A stretch of DNA of 64,000 bases from an uncultured Bacteroidales bacterium (lineage in GTDB: Bacteria > Bacteroidota > Bacteroidia > Bacteroidales > UBA932), in the NCBI GenBank assembly GCA_949289565.1, contig CASEOO010000008.1:1-64000 (forward strand), read 5' to 3'. How positions within the stretch are numbered: position 1 is the first letter of the stretch; every line of letters begins with the position of its first letter. Shown piece by piece: positions 1 to 8,143 of the stretch. Below the pieces are notes generated by a model. The model had not been told where the DNA came from, did not search any database, and saw only the letters and a program-made list of their open reading frames with translations. Both the position numbers and the translations under genes were made by a program.

Positions 1-3
1 CCT

Positions 4-1342
4 CTCAGAGAGCATATTCCAACAGAACAAGGATTAAGACAACAGGAAGTTTTGTGAAGGCTGCAAGATTAACCCCTCAGAGAGCATATTCCAACAGAAC
101 AAGGATTAAGACCAGCTTTCTTTTCAATACGTACATAATGTTCTACCATACTCAGAGAGCATATTCCAACAGAACAAGGATTAAGACGAATATTTTCTTT
201 TCCATGACCTACCAAGCCATGGACTCAGAGAGCATATTCCAACAGAACAAGGATTAAGACTTTGCCATGTCAGTTCTCCGTTTTGATTATTATACTCAGA
301 GAGCATATTCCAACAGAACAAGGATTAAGACTGGAGAATATCCAGCAGAAAATAGTATAGCCTACTCTCAGAGAGCATATTCCAACAGAACAAGGATTAA
401 GACCCTTGGACAGGTCCTTGGAGACAGCATAGTAATGCTGTCTCAGAGAGCATATTCCAACAGAACAAGGATTAAGACCAACAGACGATGCTGTATCTAC
501 ATCCGCTGTAGCCCTCACAGAGCATATTCCAACAGAACAAGGATTAAGACTAATGACCTGATGGTCTATCGCGAAGTTTTTGTTACTCACAGAGCATATT
601 CCAACAGAACAAGGATTAAGACAATCTGGAATACAGCCCTGTTTTCATCATCTGCCTTCTCACAGAGCATATTCCAACAGAACAAGGATTAAGACATATC
701 AACAGGAAATTGAACACCCACAATTTCGTCTCAGAGAGCATATTCCAACAGAACAAGGATTAAGACCCACCCTGATCTCTTTGATGGCCTCAAGTTCCTC
801 CTCTCAGAGAGCATATTCCAACAGAACAAGGATTAAGACTGTTCCGGGGTGCACTCGATTTCATGGTCTGGCCAGACTCAGAGAGCATATTCCAACAGAA
901 CAAGGATTAAGACGATGTTTCCAGTGACTTTCTCATCAATCTCAAGCCCTCAGAGAGCATATTCCAACAGAACAAGGATTAAGACCCAGGCTCCTGCTCA
1001 ACATCCTGGATGATGACAACCTCAGAGAGCATATTCCAACAGAACAAGGATTAAGACTATGAAAAATTGCCAGATATCTCGTAATGTTCTCTTCTCAGAG
1101 TGCATATTACAACAGAAGTAGGATTAAGACGTCATCTAGGATCTACGTTATTTTCATACGGTCTGGCTCAGAGAGCATATTCCAACAGAACAAGGATTAA
1201 GACACATAATTGTGATTCTTGTACTCTCTCTGAGAGTCTCAGAGAGCATATTCCAACAGAACAAGGATTAAGACTAATTTTCCTCAGTATTAATTACAAG
1301 ATATAAATCTCAGAGAGCATATTCCAACAGAACAAGGATTAA
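4..1342 (+). CRISPR. CRISPR array, trailer end (19 repeats, 18 spacers in view)
   Basis: A 37-nt direct repeat begins CTCAGAGAGC and ends GGATTAAGAC. Repeats start at 4, 76, 151, 224, 295, 367, 442, 514, 586, 659, 730, 803, 877, 949, 1021, 1094, 1167, 1238 and 1309. Spacers are 34-38 nt and I saw no two alike. The copy at 1094 has four changes and the copy at 1309 loses its last three bases, so the right side is the old, trailer end. The leader, and probably the cas genes, lie left of the window. Reading left to right, the last 8 nt of the repeat (ATTAAGAC) resemble the 5' crRNA handle of type I and type III systems. With variable spacer length this favours type I or III, but the type cannot be fixed without cas genes. 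The array starts at the window edge, so its full size is unknown. Confidence 0.98.
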
Positions 1343-1360
1343 TTGTATTGGGAAATGTGA

Positions 1361-1515
1361 GATGTACGACTAACTACGTTTTCGCGGCTATGCGGCTTTT
1401 GTCCGACATGGGGATGTGTGACTAACTACGTTTTCGCGACTATGCGGCTTTAGTCCGACATGAGGATGCGCGACTAACTACGTTTTCGTGGCCATGCGGC
1501 TTCAGTCCGACATGG
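1361..1515. repeat. Three tandem copies of a 52-bp repeat
   Basis: Copies start at 1361, 1413 and 1465, with exact 52-bp spacing and a few substitutions between copies. Each contains GACTAACTACGTTTTCG, then ATGCGGCTT, then GTCCGACATG. GACTAA and TTAGTC near the two ends of the middle copy can pair. There is no open frame through the unit. It begins 18 nt after the last CRISPR repeat but shares no sequence with it. Confidence 0.9.
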
Positions 1516-1820
1516 TTTACCGGGGTTAACTGAGACTCTGGTTATCGTTAGATTACAAATCCTGTTTCTCGCCTTCTCCTAAATCAACATGGATTTTCCA
1601 GTGATGCCAAAGTTTCTATATGGATATATCTGTCAGTTAGTTATGGATATTTCACCAACTGCTTTTTGCACCATTACCACCAACTGTTTTTGTCCACATT
1701 ACCTCATTACCACTTTTTACCCCATTACCTCATTGCCTCAAAGGCCGACGGATGCAGCATCATTCAGGGAGAAGACGGCTTTTTACCTCATTGCCTCAAA
1801 GCCTCATTGCCACTGAGCAG
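1516..1820. other. Intergenic stretch with low-complexity short repeats
   Basis: I see no credible gene here. From about 1670 to 1815 the sequence is built from short reiterated words such as CACCATTACC, CCTCATTACC and CCTCATTGCCTCAAAG, and the block TTACCTCATTGCCTCAAA occurs twice. Open frames across it only follow these repeats. It may be degenerate intergenic repeat material. Confidence 0.6.
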
Positions 1821-1861
1821 AAAAAGAAAAGGCCGGAAGTTCTCTTCCGACCTTTTCTTTT
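1821..1861 (-). terminator. Terminator hairpin downstream of tRNA-Cys
   Basis: AAAAGAAAAGGCCGGAAG and CTTCCGACCTTTTCTTTT form a long stem with one internal mismatch and a short loop. Read on the minus strand it lies just after the tRNA and ends in a T-rich run, TTTTCTTTTT. Its A- and T-rich flanks would let it work in both directions. Confidence 0.75.
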
Positions 1862-1864
1862 GAG

Positions 1865-1935
1865 AGGTGCCAAGCAGAATCGAACTGCTGTACATGGTTT
1901 TGCAGACCATTGCCTAACCACTCGGCCATAGCACC
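1865..1935 (-). tRNA. tRNA-Cys (anticodon GCA)
   Basis: The minus strand folds into a complete cloverleaf of 71 nt: acceptor GGTGCTA/TGGCACC, D stem GCC/GGC, anticodon stem ATGGT/ACCAT around CTGCAAA, and T stem AGCAG/CTGCT around TTCGATT. The anticodon is GCA and the discriminator base is U, as required for cysteine tRNAs. CCA is not encoded. Confidence 0.97.
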
Positions 1936-1997
1936 ATAATATGTTATTCCCCTGAAAGGATTGCAAATATAGGCATTTTCAGTAAATCTCCAAAATT

Positions 1998-3197
1998 TTA
2001 TTCAACATATAGCAGCAAACCTTTCAAATACTCGCCTTCCGGATGATAAATATTGACCGAATGGTCAGCCGGCTGGTTCAGCCTGTCCAGGATTCTGACG
2101 CTGCGTCCGGTCTGGGCGACGGCTGAAAAAACCGCCAGTGCAAATGCCTCCTTGTCCACCACCTGCGAACAGCTGAATGTGAACACCAGGCCGCCATGAG
2201 CCACTTTGGATATAGCGGCGGCATTCAGACGCTGATATGCCCTCAAAGCATTTTTAAGCGCACCTCTATGCTTTGCAAAAGCCGGAGGATCGACTATCAT
2301 CATATCATATCTGCCATCCTCCACCTCTTTCAGATAGTCTATAGCATCGCAGCACAGGCTTGTATGCTTGGCTGTATCGAAACCGTTCAAAGCCACGTTC
2401 CTGTCTACGAGCTCCATCGCTTTCTTCGAACTGTCCACAGAGACCACCGACTCAGCACCTGCCGCCAGAGCATATATGGAAAAACCGCCGGTATAGCAAA
2501 ACAAGTTCAGCACTCTGCGCCCTGAGGCATATCTCTCCACCAAGGCCCTGTTCTCCCTCTGATCCAGGAAAAAGCCAGTCTTCTGGCCTGAAGTCCAATT
2601 CACTATAAATTTATGGCCATTCTCCGAAACGACTTGCTGGTCATCGCTGAAACCTGGCCTCCTGTACAGATATCCGTCCACCAGATCAAGCCCGGCCTTG
2701 AAAGGAGCAGTTCCGGAACTCTTGTCATAAACAGCCTTAAGGCCGTCTCCATAAACCTTCAGCAAGGCATCGGCTATCTGTTTTCTGGCTCGGAACATCC
2801 CAGCCGAATGAGCCTGCATGACGCAGATCCCGCCATAATAATCGACTATCAATCCTGGAAGATTGTCCCCTTCGCCATGTACCAGACGGTAACAGTCTGT
2901 CTTTCCGTCTTCTCTGCCTGCAAGCCCGGCAGCCCTCCGGACTGCCAATGCCCTGGAAATCATTTTCTCCCAGAAATCCGGCTGAAGGACATCTGAATCA
3001 AAACTGAGTATTCTGACAGCTATCGAACCTATCTGCCAATGCCCGCACGCGAGAAATGTCCCGTCAAAGGCATATACAGCTACCAGATCACCCTCCGCAG
3101 GACTGCCTTGCACCTGTGAAATCGCTCCGGAAAACACCCACGGATGGAAACGGAGGACCGACTCTTCCCTCCCCCTTTTCAGAAAAACCTTGTCCAT
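1998..3197 (-). CDS. rlmI: 23S rRNA (cytosine-C5) methyltransferase, RlmI family
   Basis: This predicted SAM-dependent enzyme methylates C5 of a cytosine in 23S rRNA (C1962 in E. coli RlmI). The N-terminal 80 residues fit the PUA RNA-binding domain. The family signature GQKTGFFLDQREN is at residues 204-216, the SAM-binding motif LNLFCYTGGFS near 230-240, VDPPAFAKHRG from 302, and the likely catalytic cysteine (FSCSQ) near 343. The length of 399 residues is normal for RlmI. It ends about 60 nt before the tRNA-Cys gene. The family is clear; the exact target base is inferred from the family. Confidence 0.88.
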   Translation of the reverse strand: MDKVFLKRGREESVLRFHPWVFSGAISQVQGSPAEGDLVAVYAFDGTFLACGHWQIGSIAVRILSFDSDVLQPDFWEKMISRALAVRRAAGLAGREDGKTDCYRLVHGEGDNLPGLIVDYYGGICVMQAHSAGMFRARKQIADALLKVYGDGLKAVYDKSSGTAPFKAGLDLVDGYLYRRPGFSDDQQVVSENGHKFIVNWTSGQKTGFFLDQRENRALVERYASGRRVLNLFCYTGGFSIYALAAGAESVVSVDSSKKAMELVDRNVALNGFDTAKHTSLCCDAIDYLKEVEDGRYDMMIVDPPAFAKHRGALKNALRAYQRLNAAAISKVAHGGLVFTFSCSQVVDKEAFALAVFSAVAQTGRSVRILDRLNQPADHSVNIYHPEGEYLKGLLLYVE

Positions 3198-3227
3198 ACT
3201 TAAATTTTTAAGAGAGAAAACTGATCA

Positions 3228-3845
3228 TCATTTCTGCCCTGCACCTTCAGGCTCCGCGGCGACCTTTTCTGAACGCATAAGCTTGAGATACATCTCCCTG
3301 CATACCCATGCATCTGTCGCGGCATATTTCGCCTGAGACTCGGACAGCACATCTGCTTCCCAGTTCGAAAGCTGCTGTGTCTTCGATATCCTGAAGCCAA
3401 GAATAATGGCAGTCATCTTCTTGACGCTCTTGTCCCTGATGCCGTAATCACCCACGATGGACTGCAGGTCTACAAACGACTTCGGAGTGAAATCACGGTA
3501 CTTCTGCAGACCTCGGATATCATCCCTGACAGCGGCTCCTACCTTGATGATTTTCTCATTCGCCAGCAGGCTGCACAGTCTGCGGTGCATTCCCAGCGCG
3601 TTTATTCTGAACAGAAAAGCTTTCTCCGGCCCTGACAGCTGAAGAAGAGCCACGCCATACCGTGGCTGGTCAGGAGAGAAACATGGCCTGGTCTCTGTAT
3701 CGAAACCCAGTATTTTCTGCGACCTGAGATAATTCACTGCCCTGTTGAACTCTGCGCCAGGCGCATCTATCACACTTATGGTTCCTGGAAAACTGGCATA
3801 CTCCAGTTTTTGCAATTCTTCAGGAGATATGCTGCTAATAAACAT
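3228..3845 (-). CDS. 3'-5' exonuclease, DEDDy type (RNase D/WRN-like)
   Basis: A single exonuclease domain of 205 residues. Visible DEDDy residues are Asp49 and Glu51 in GFDTET, an Asp pair at 108-109 in VRDDI, and Tyr173/Asp177 in KYAATDAW, which defines the Y subtype. No HRDC domain is present, so it is shorter than RNase D and like the stand-alone exonucleases common in Bacteroidetes. It likely trims RNA or DNA 3' ends; the substrate is unknown. Its start overlaps the end of the upstream lipoprotein gene by 11 nt and rlmI follows 30 nt later, so the three are probably one operon. Confidence 0.85.
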   Translation of the reverse strand: MFISSISPEELQKLEYASFPGTISVIDAPGAEFNRAVNYLRSQKILGFDTETRPCFSPDQPRYGVALLQLSGPEKAFLFRINALGMHRRLCSLLANEKIIKVGAAVRDDIRGLQKYRDFTPKSFVDLQSIVGDYGIRDKSVKKMTAIILGFRISKTQQLSNWEADVLSESQAKYAATDAWVCREMYLKLMRSEKVAAEPEGAGQK

Positions 3846-5139
3846 AAATCAGTTTTTTATAAGTTTCGGGCGACAGACGGCGCATCATCTCCATGTCTTC
3901 CCCTCCGAAATAACTCTGGCTCAAGGGAATGAAACGAAAAGTCTCGATATCTGACCCTGCGGCCCTGTTGTACTTGAATTCCGGCTCCAGCCACCCGTTC
4001 TCATCCAAGGATGCGCCCTGCACCTCTGAAGAGACCACTGTCATGTATCCTGTCATCGCAGGCTGCGCCACCAGATGTGTAAATCTATCGTGATTTCTAA
4101 GCCACATGTAGCAGTCTTCAGTCAACGTCTCCACCGGGCTCACAAATCTGAACCCCGGAATGACCAGCCGCTTGTAAATCTCTGACTCCTGAGTCTCCGA
4201 AAGCAAGATGCCGTTCAAAGCTTGATTCAGAGAATCCACCTCCGAAGCCCTGGCGAAATCATCTATGACCACGCCGGAAAGCGGCACACGGCAATTTGCA
4301 GAAATATATGCATCGAAAAAACGCCTGACACTCTCTTCAGCAGAATTCCCGGCATCTGGAGAAAGGCATATGATTTCCGAAGACCTGGCCCACTCACGAT
4401 AGGAATCGGAATGCTTGTCTTCATATTCTGCCCTGATTTCCCTGAACACATTCCCGTACACGCCCGAAGAAACCACATCGCTTGCAGCCCAGACGCCGAC
4501 ATTTGAAGCCTGCGAAGCTCTGCTGAAAATCCTCGACAGAGAAGACTCGGCAGGATTCAGCACACCGGCATGCATTCCTGAGGCTGAAACTATATATTCT
4601 ATGTCATGGCATCCATACTCAGACATCACTGACGAAGACAAAAGCACAATCTTCGCCCTCGGCTTGGACGCTGACTGGCCATGGTCAAAAGCACTTGAAG
4701 CGCAGTTTCCTGATACCATGGAAAGGAAACCTTTGACAGCTGTCTCCCTGATAAAATTTTCATTCATTGCACCTATGTAATCAGTATAAGGCGCATTCAC
4801 CATGTCGAACACAGGCATCACGGTCTCTCCGGCAAAATCAGGAAGCCCGTCCGGACGCTTATGAGCGTCAATATTGTCAAATATATCAGCTGTCAGAAGT
4901 CTTTCTGACAATACTGCCGTCTCCTTCAGTCCCCCAAAAACCGCTATCGCACCAGCATTCCCCACATTCTGATACCCGGACAATGATTTGAAAGCTGCGG
5001 AGGCAGTGTCAGACACAGCATCTGCCGCGAGCCTTACCGGCTGGAAATCCGAGCTTTCCTCACGTCCGCATGAAGCCAGAAGCAGCAGCGGAAGCATAAA
5101 TGCCCGGCAATATATTTTGAACTCAAACATTTTCATCAA
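3835..5139 (-). CDS. Hypothetical lipoprotein, possibly racemase-like
   Basis: I do not recognise this 434-residue protein. The N-terminus has a hydrophobic signal ending in a lipobox (LLLASCG), so it should be a lipoprotein outside the inner membrane. A segment reading GVWAASDVVSSGVY, preceded by KIVLLSSSVMSEYG, resembles the core pattern of Asp/Glu racemases (VIAT.TV.SG.Y). This is a pattern match by eye only. There are three methionines within the first four codons, so the exact start is uncertain. It is first in a likely operon with the DEDDy exonuclease and rlmI. Confidence 0.7.
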   Translation of the reverse strand: MMKMFEFKIYCRAFMLPLLLLASCGREESSDFQPVRLAADAVSDTASAAFKSLSGYQNVGNAGAIAVFGGLKETAVLSERLLTADIFDNIDAHKRPDGLPDFAGETVMPVFDMVNAPYTDYIGAMNENFIRETAVKGFLSMVSGNCASSAFDHGQSASKPRAKIVLLSSSVMSEYGCHDIEYIVSASGMHAGVLNPAESSLSRIFSRASQASNVGVWAASDVVSSGVYGNVFREIRAEYEDKHSDSYREWARSSEIICLSPDAGNSAEESVRRFFDAYISANCRVPLSGVVIDDFARASEVDSLNQALNGILLSETQESEIYKRLVIPGFRFVSPVETLTEDCYMWLRNHDRFTHLVAQPAMTGYMTVVSSEVQGASLDENGWLEPEFKYNRAAGSDIETFRFIPLSQSYFGGEDMEMMRRLSPETYKKLIYVY

Positions 5140-5252
5140 TAATTTCGGAAAATCTTCATTTATAATGAAATGACCCGATGAAACATCATCGGACCACCAT
5201 CAATCACAATGACAAAGGTAAACAATTCTCTCAATAAATAAGAATTATTTGC

Positions 5253-5260
5253 TATCTTTG
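5253..5260 (+). promoter_or_regulatory. Promoter -7 element, Bacteroidetes type
   Basis: TATCTTTG matches the TAnnTTTG -7 consensus 42 nt upstream of the aminotransferase start. I see no good -33 TTTG at the expected distance, so support is partial. Confidence 0.45.
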
Positions 5261-5302
5261 TAGGATTGAGAATCAGCAAAATCAACTAAAACGAATTATA
5301 TT

Positions 5303-6505
5303 ATGGCTAGTATTTCATTGAAAGCTCAGCAGATGCCTGCCTCCGCCATCAGGAAACTCGTTCCCCTCTCTGATGCAGCTAAAAAGCAGGGTGTGAAAGT
5401 TTATCACCTCAACATTGGCCAGCCGGACATCAAATCGCCAGACTGTGCGCTGGAGGCTGTCAGGAATCTGAAACTGAAAAACGTATCATATACGAATTCC
5501 GCCGGACTCATCGAGCTCCGCGAAGGGCTTGTAAACAGATATTACAAAGGCATAGGCATCGATATCGAAGTGCCTGAACTCATCGTGACCGTAGCCGGCA
5601 GCGAGGGAGTGAACATGGCTTTGGAGATAGCATGCAACGAAGGCGACGAAGTCATCGTGCTCGAACCATTCTACACGAACTACAATACATTCGCTTTCAT
5701 GAACGGCATCACCCTGAAGCCTATACCTACCGACATCAGGAAAGGATTCCAGGTGCCTGACATCGAGCTGTTCGAAAAAGCCATCACCGACAGGACCAAG
5801 GCCATACTCATTTGCAACCCTGGCAACCCTTGCGGCACGCTGTATTCGAAAGAAAATATGCTCGCAATCGGCGAAATAGCACGCAAGCACGACCTTTTCC
5901 TCATCTCCGACGAAGTGTACAGGGAGTTCACTTACTCCGACGAGCCTCACTTCTCTGCCATGAACATTCCAGACCTTGACCAGAATGTGATCCTCGTGGA
6001 TTCAGTGTCGAAAAGATACAACCTCTGCGGCGTGCGCATAGGATGCATCGTATCGCACAACAAGGACGTGATGACTGCCGCAATGAAATATGCACAGGCA
6101 AGGCTCTGCCCTCCTGTCCTCGGACAGCATGCCGCTATCGGCGCCCTCGACACACCGCAGGAGTACTTCAAGGAAGTGCGTGACGAATACATCCGCAGAA
6201 GGGATTATATGATAGACAGGCTGAACAGCATGGAAGGCGTCTTCACTCCAAAGCCTATGGGAGCTTTCTACACTATCGCAGAGCTTCCTGTAGACGACAC
6301 GGAGAAATTCGCCAGATGGATGCTCGAAACATTCAGGCTGAACAACGAGACCACCATGATCACCCCGGCCGCATCATTCTACAAGACTCCGGGGAAAGGC
6401 CTGAACCATGCACGTATCTCATATGTACTCGAAGTTCCGGAAATGGTCAAGGCACTCAACTGCCTCGAAGAAGGGCTGAAGCAGTATCCGGGAAGGACTC
6501 TGTAG
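5303..6505 (+). CDS. PLP-dependent aminotransferase (class I/II)
   Basis: A 400-residue fold-type I aminotransferase of the aspartate aminotransferase group. Visible motifs are the NPGNPCGTLYS segment near 172, ISDEVYREFTY (Asp203 and Tyr206 contact the cofactor) and the PLP lysine Lys237 in DSVSKRYNLCGVRIG. It transfers amino groups between amino and keto acids in the cytoplasm; aspartate or an aromatic or branched-chain amino acid could be the donor, and the sequence does not decide. It stands alone, with its own promoter element and a strong terminator hairpin behind it. Confidence 0.9.
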   Translation: MASISLKAQQMPASAIRKLVPLSDAAKKQGVKVYHLNIGQPDIKSPDCALEAVRNLKLKNVSYTNSAGLIELREGLVNRYYKGIGIDIEVPELIVTVAGSEGVNMALEIACNEGDEVIVLEPFYTNYNTFAFMNGITLKPIPTDIRKGFQVPDIELFEKAITDRTKAILICNPGNPCGTLYSKENMLAIGEIARKHDLFLISDEVYREFTYSDEPHFSAMNIPDLDQNVILVDSVSKRYNLCGVRIGCIVSHNKDVMTAAMKYAQARLCPPVLGQHAAIGALDTPQEYFKEVRDEYIRRRDYMIDRLNSMEGVFTPKPMGAFYTIAELPVDDTEKFARWMLETFRLNNETTMITPAASFYKTPGKGLNHARISYVLEVPEMVKALNCLEEGLKQYPGRTL

Positions 6506-6527
6506 CCTGGCCCGGACCTGATGATCC

Positions 6528-6573
6528 AACCAAAAGCGATGGCGTCCCTTGACAGGCGCCATCGCTTTTGGTT
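6528..6573 (+). terminator. Perfect 17-bp terminator-like hairpin
   Basis: AACCAAAAGCGATGGCG (6528-6544) pairs perfectly with CGCCATCGCTTTTGGTT (6557-6573). It follows the aminotransferase stop by 22 nt. A clean T-run after the stem is missing; the T-rich arm may serve. Just beyond it (6604-6650) the words ATTGGCGTATGCCATA and ATTGGCGTAAGCCATA repeat. Confidence 0.7.
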
Positions 6574-6756
6574 ATGCCATATTGTCATTGTCCGGCACCG
6601 GCATTGGCGTATGCCATAAAAAAATTGGCGTAAGCCATACTGAATACTGGCGACAAAATTACCGGATTGGACGATTATAATAGACGCTTTAGGTGCATGA
6701 GAAAGGATATGGCAGAGTTTTTGAGGAAAAAGGCGGCTTGATTTTATTTAGGTATT

Positions 6757-8127
6757 ATGAATTCATTATCAAAAACAGGGCTTGCCGCATGTCTGGCACT
6801 GGCGTCAGCCTTTTCAGCCATGGCTCAGGACAGCACAGCGCGTTCTCCTCAAGTCTGGACTTTGGAAGACTGCATCAGTTACGCCATTGAGAACAACATC
6901 ACCATCAGACAGAGCAGGCTGAATACTGAAAGCGCGGCGGCGGACATTTTGTCAGCCAAAGGAGAAATGTTCCCGAGCCTGTCATTTTCCACTTCACAGA
7001 GCATTATCAACAGACCTTTTCAGGAAAGCAGCACTACCGTCAGCGGGACAGAAATCCTGACGAGCAACCACAGCACAAGCTATACCGGAAGTTACGGCCT
7101 GAATGCACAGTGGACTCTGTTCAATGGAGGAAGAATACGCAAGACATTGAAACAGAACGAAATAAATTACGAGCAAACAGAGCTGGACAGCCAGACACAG
7201 ACGAACAGCATTCTTGAGGCCATTGCCAGCGCATATGTGCAGATTCTATATGCCGACGAATCAGTGAAAGTGAACAGGAACACCCTGGAAGTGAGCATAG
7301 CTCAGTGCGAACGGGGAAAGGAGCTTCTGGATGCAGGCAGCATTTCTGCACCTGACTATGCCCAGCTTCAGGCGCAGGTGAGCAATGACCGTTACCAGCT
7401 GGTGGTCTCGGAAAATTCATTGGCGGACTACAGGCTGCAGCTGAAACAGCTTCTGGAACTCGAGCCTGGCGAGGAAATGGAAATCGCCATAGACAGCCTG
7501 TCCGACTTGGCCGCCACTTCCGCCCTTCCGGATAAAATGGATGTATACGAAGCCGCATTGGCGACACGCCCTGAAATCAAAGCGGCCGAGCTGGCGGTGG
7601 AAGCTTCTGAAATGGGAATCAGGCTGTCAAGATCAGGATATTATCCATCTGTCATGCTGTCAGCTGGCATAGGCACGAACCATACCAGCGGCACGGATTT
7701 CACTTTTGCAGAACAGATCAAGAATGGCTGGAACAATTCTGCCGGCATCACTGTCAGCGTGCCTATTTTCAGCAACAGGCAGAACAAGACAGCTGTCCAG
7801 AAAGCCAAACTGCAGCACACCTACAGCCAGCTGGACCTGAGTGCGGCGAGGAAAGACCTCTATAAAACCATCGAGGGCATATGGCTCGATGCTTACAGCG
7901 CCCAGCAGCAATTCATAGCGGCTCAGGACAATGTCGAAAGCACAGGCATCAGCTACTCTCTGGTGAACGAGCAGTTCAGCCTGGGCATGAAAAACACAGT
8001 GGAGCTGCTGACAGAAAAGAACAATTACCTGAACGCCCGTCAGCAGCTGCTGCAGGCCAAATATATGGCGATATTGAACTCTAAGCTGCTCCAGTTCTAC
8101 GCAGAGGGCACGATAACGATGGAATAA
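6757..8127 (+). CDS. TolC-family outer membrane efflux protein
   Basis: Outer membrane channel of a tripartite efflux pump. A signal peptide covers about the first 23 residues (cut near AMAQ), then come two TolC repeats rich in long amphipathic helices; LEDCISYAIENN is the usual start of the mature fold. The length of 456 residues is normal. The ATG at 6757 gives the signal peptide at the very N-terminus, so it is preferred over longer readings. It is followed after 16 nt by the periplasmic adaptor and then the MacB-type ATPase and permease, so it should be the exit duct of that pump. Confidence 0.92.
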   Translation: MNSLSKTGLAACLALASAFSAMAQDSTARSPQVWTLEDCISYAIENNITIRQSRLNTESAAADILSAKGEMFPSLSFSTSQSIINRPFQESSTTVSGTEILTSNHSTSYTGSYGLNAQWTLFNGGRIRKTLKQNEINYEQTELDSQTQTNSILEAIASAYVQILYADESVKVNRNTLEVSIAQCERGKELLDAGSISAPDYAQLQAQVSNDRYQLVVSENSLADYRLQLKQLLELEPGEEMEIAIDSLSDLAATSALPDKMDVYEAALATRPEIKAAELAVEASEMGIRLSRSGYYPSVMLSAGIGTNHTSGTDFTFAEQIKNGWNNSAGITVSVPIFSNRQNKTAVQKAKLQHTYSQLDLSAARKDLYKTIEGIWLDAYSAQQQFIAAQDNVESTGISYSLVNEQFSLGMKNTVELLTEKNNYLNARQQLLQAKYMAILNSKLLQFYAEGTITME

Positions 8128-8143
8128 ATAGACTGAAAGAGAT

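Noticed and set aside
54..1306. Open frames across the CRISPR array (for example 267-692, 580-927)
   Set aside because: They only translate the repeat (QRAYSNRTRIKT or REHIPTEQGLR) and spacers; they are not genes.
1361..1515. 52-bp repeats as a second CRISPR array or a tracrRNA
   Set aside because: The copies are directly adjacent with no unique spacers, and no anti-repeat to the CRISPR repeat is visible.
1589..1863. Open frames of 65-75 codons after the array
   Set aside because: They follow the low-complexity tract, lack a promoter or RBS, and look like no protein.
6693..6890. Small frame ahead of tolC
   Set aside because: It overlaps the TolC signal peptide in another frame and has no coding character.
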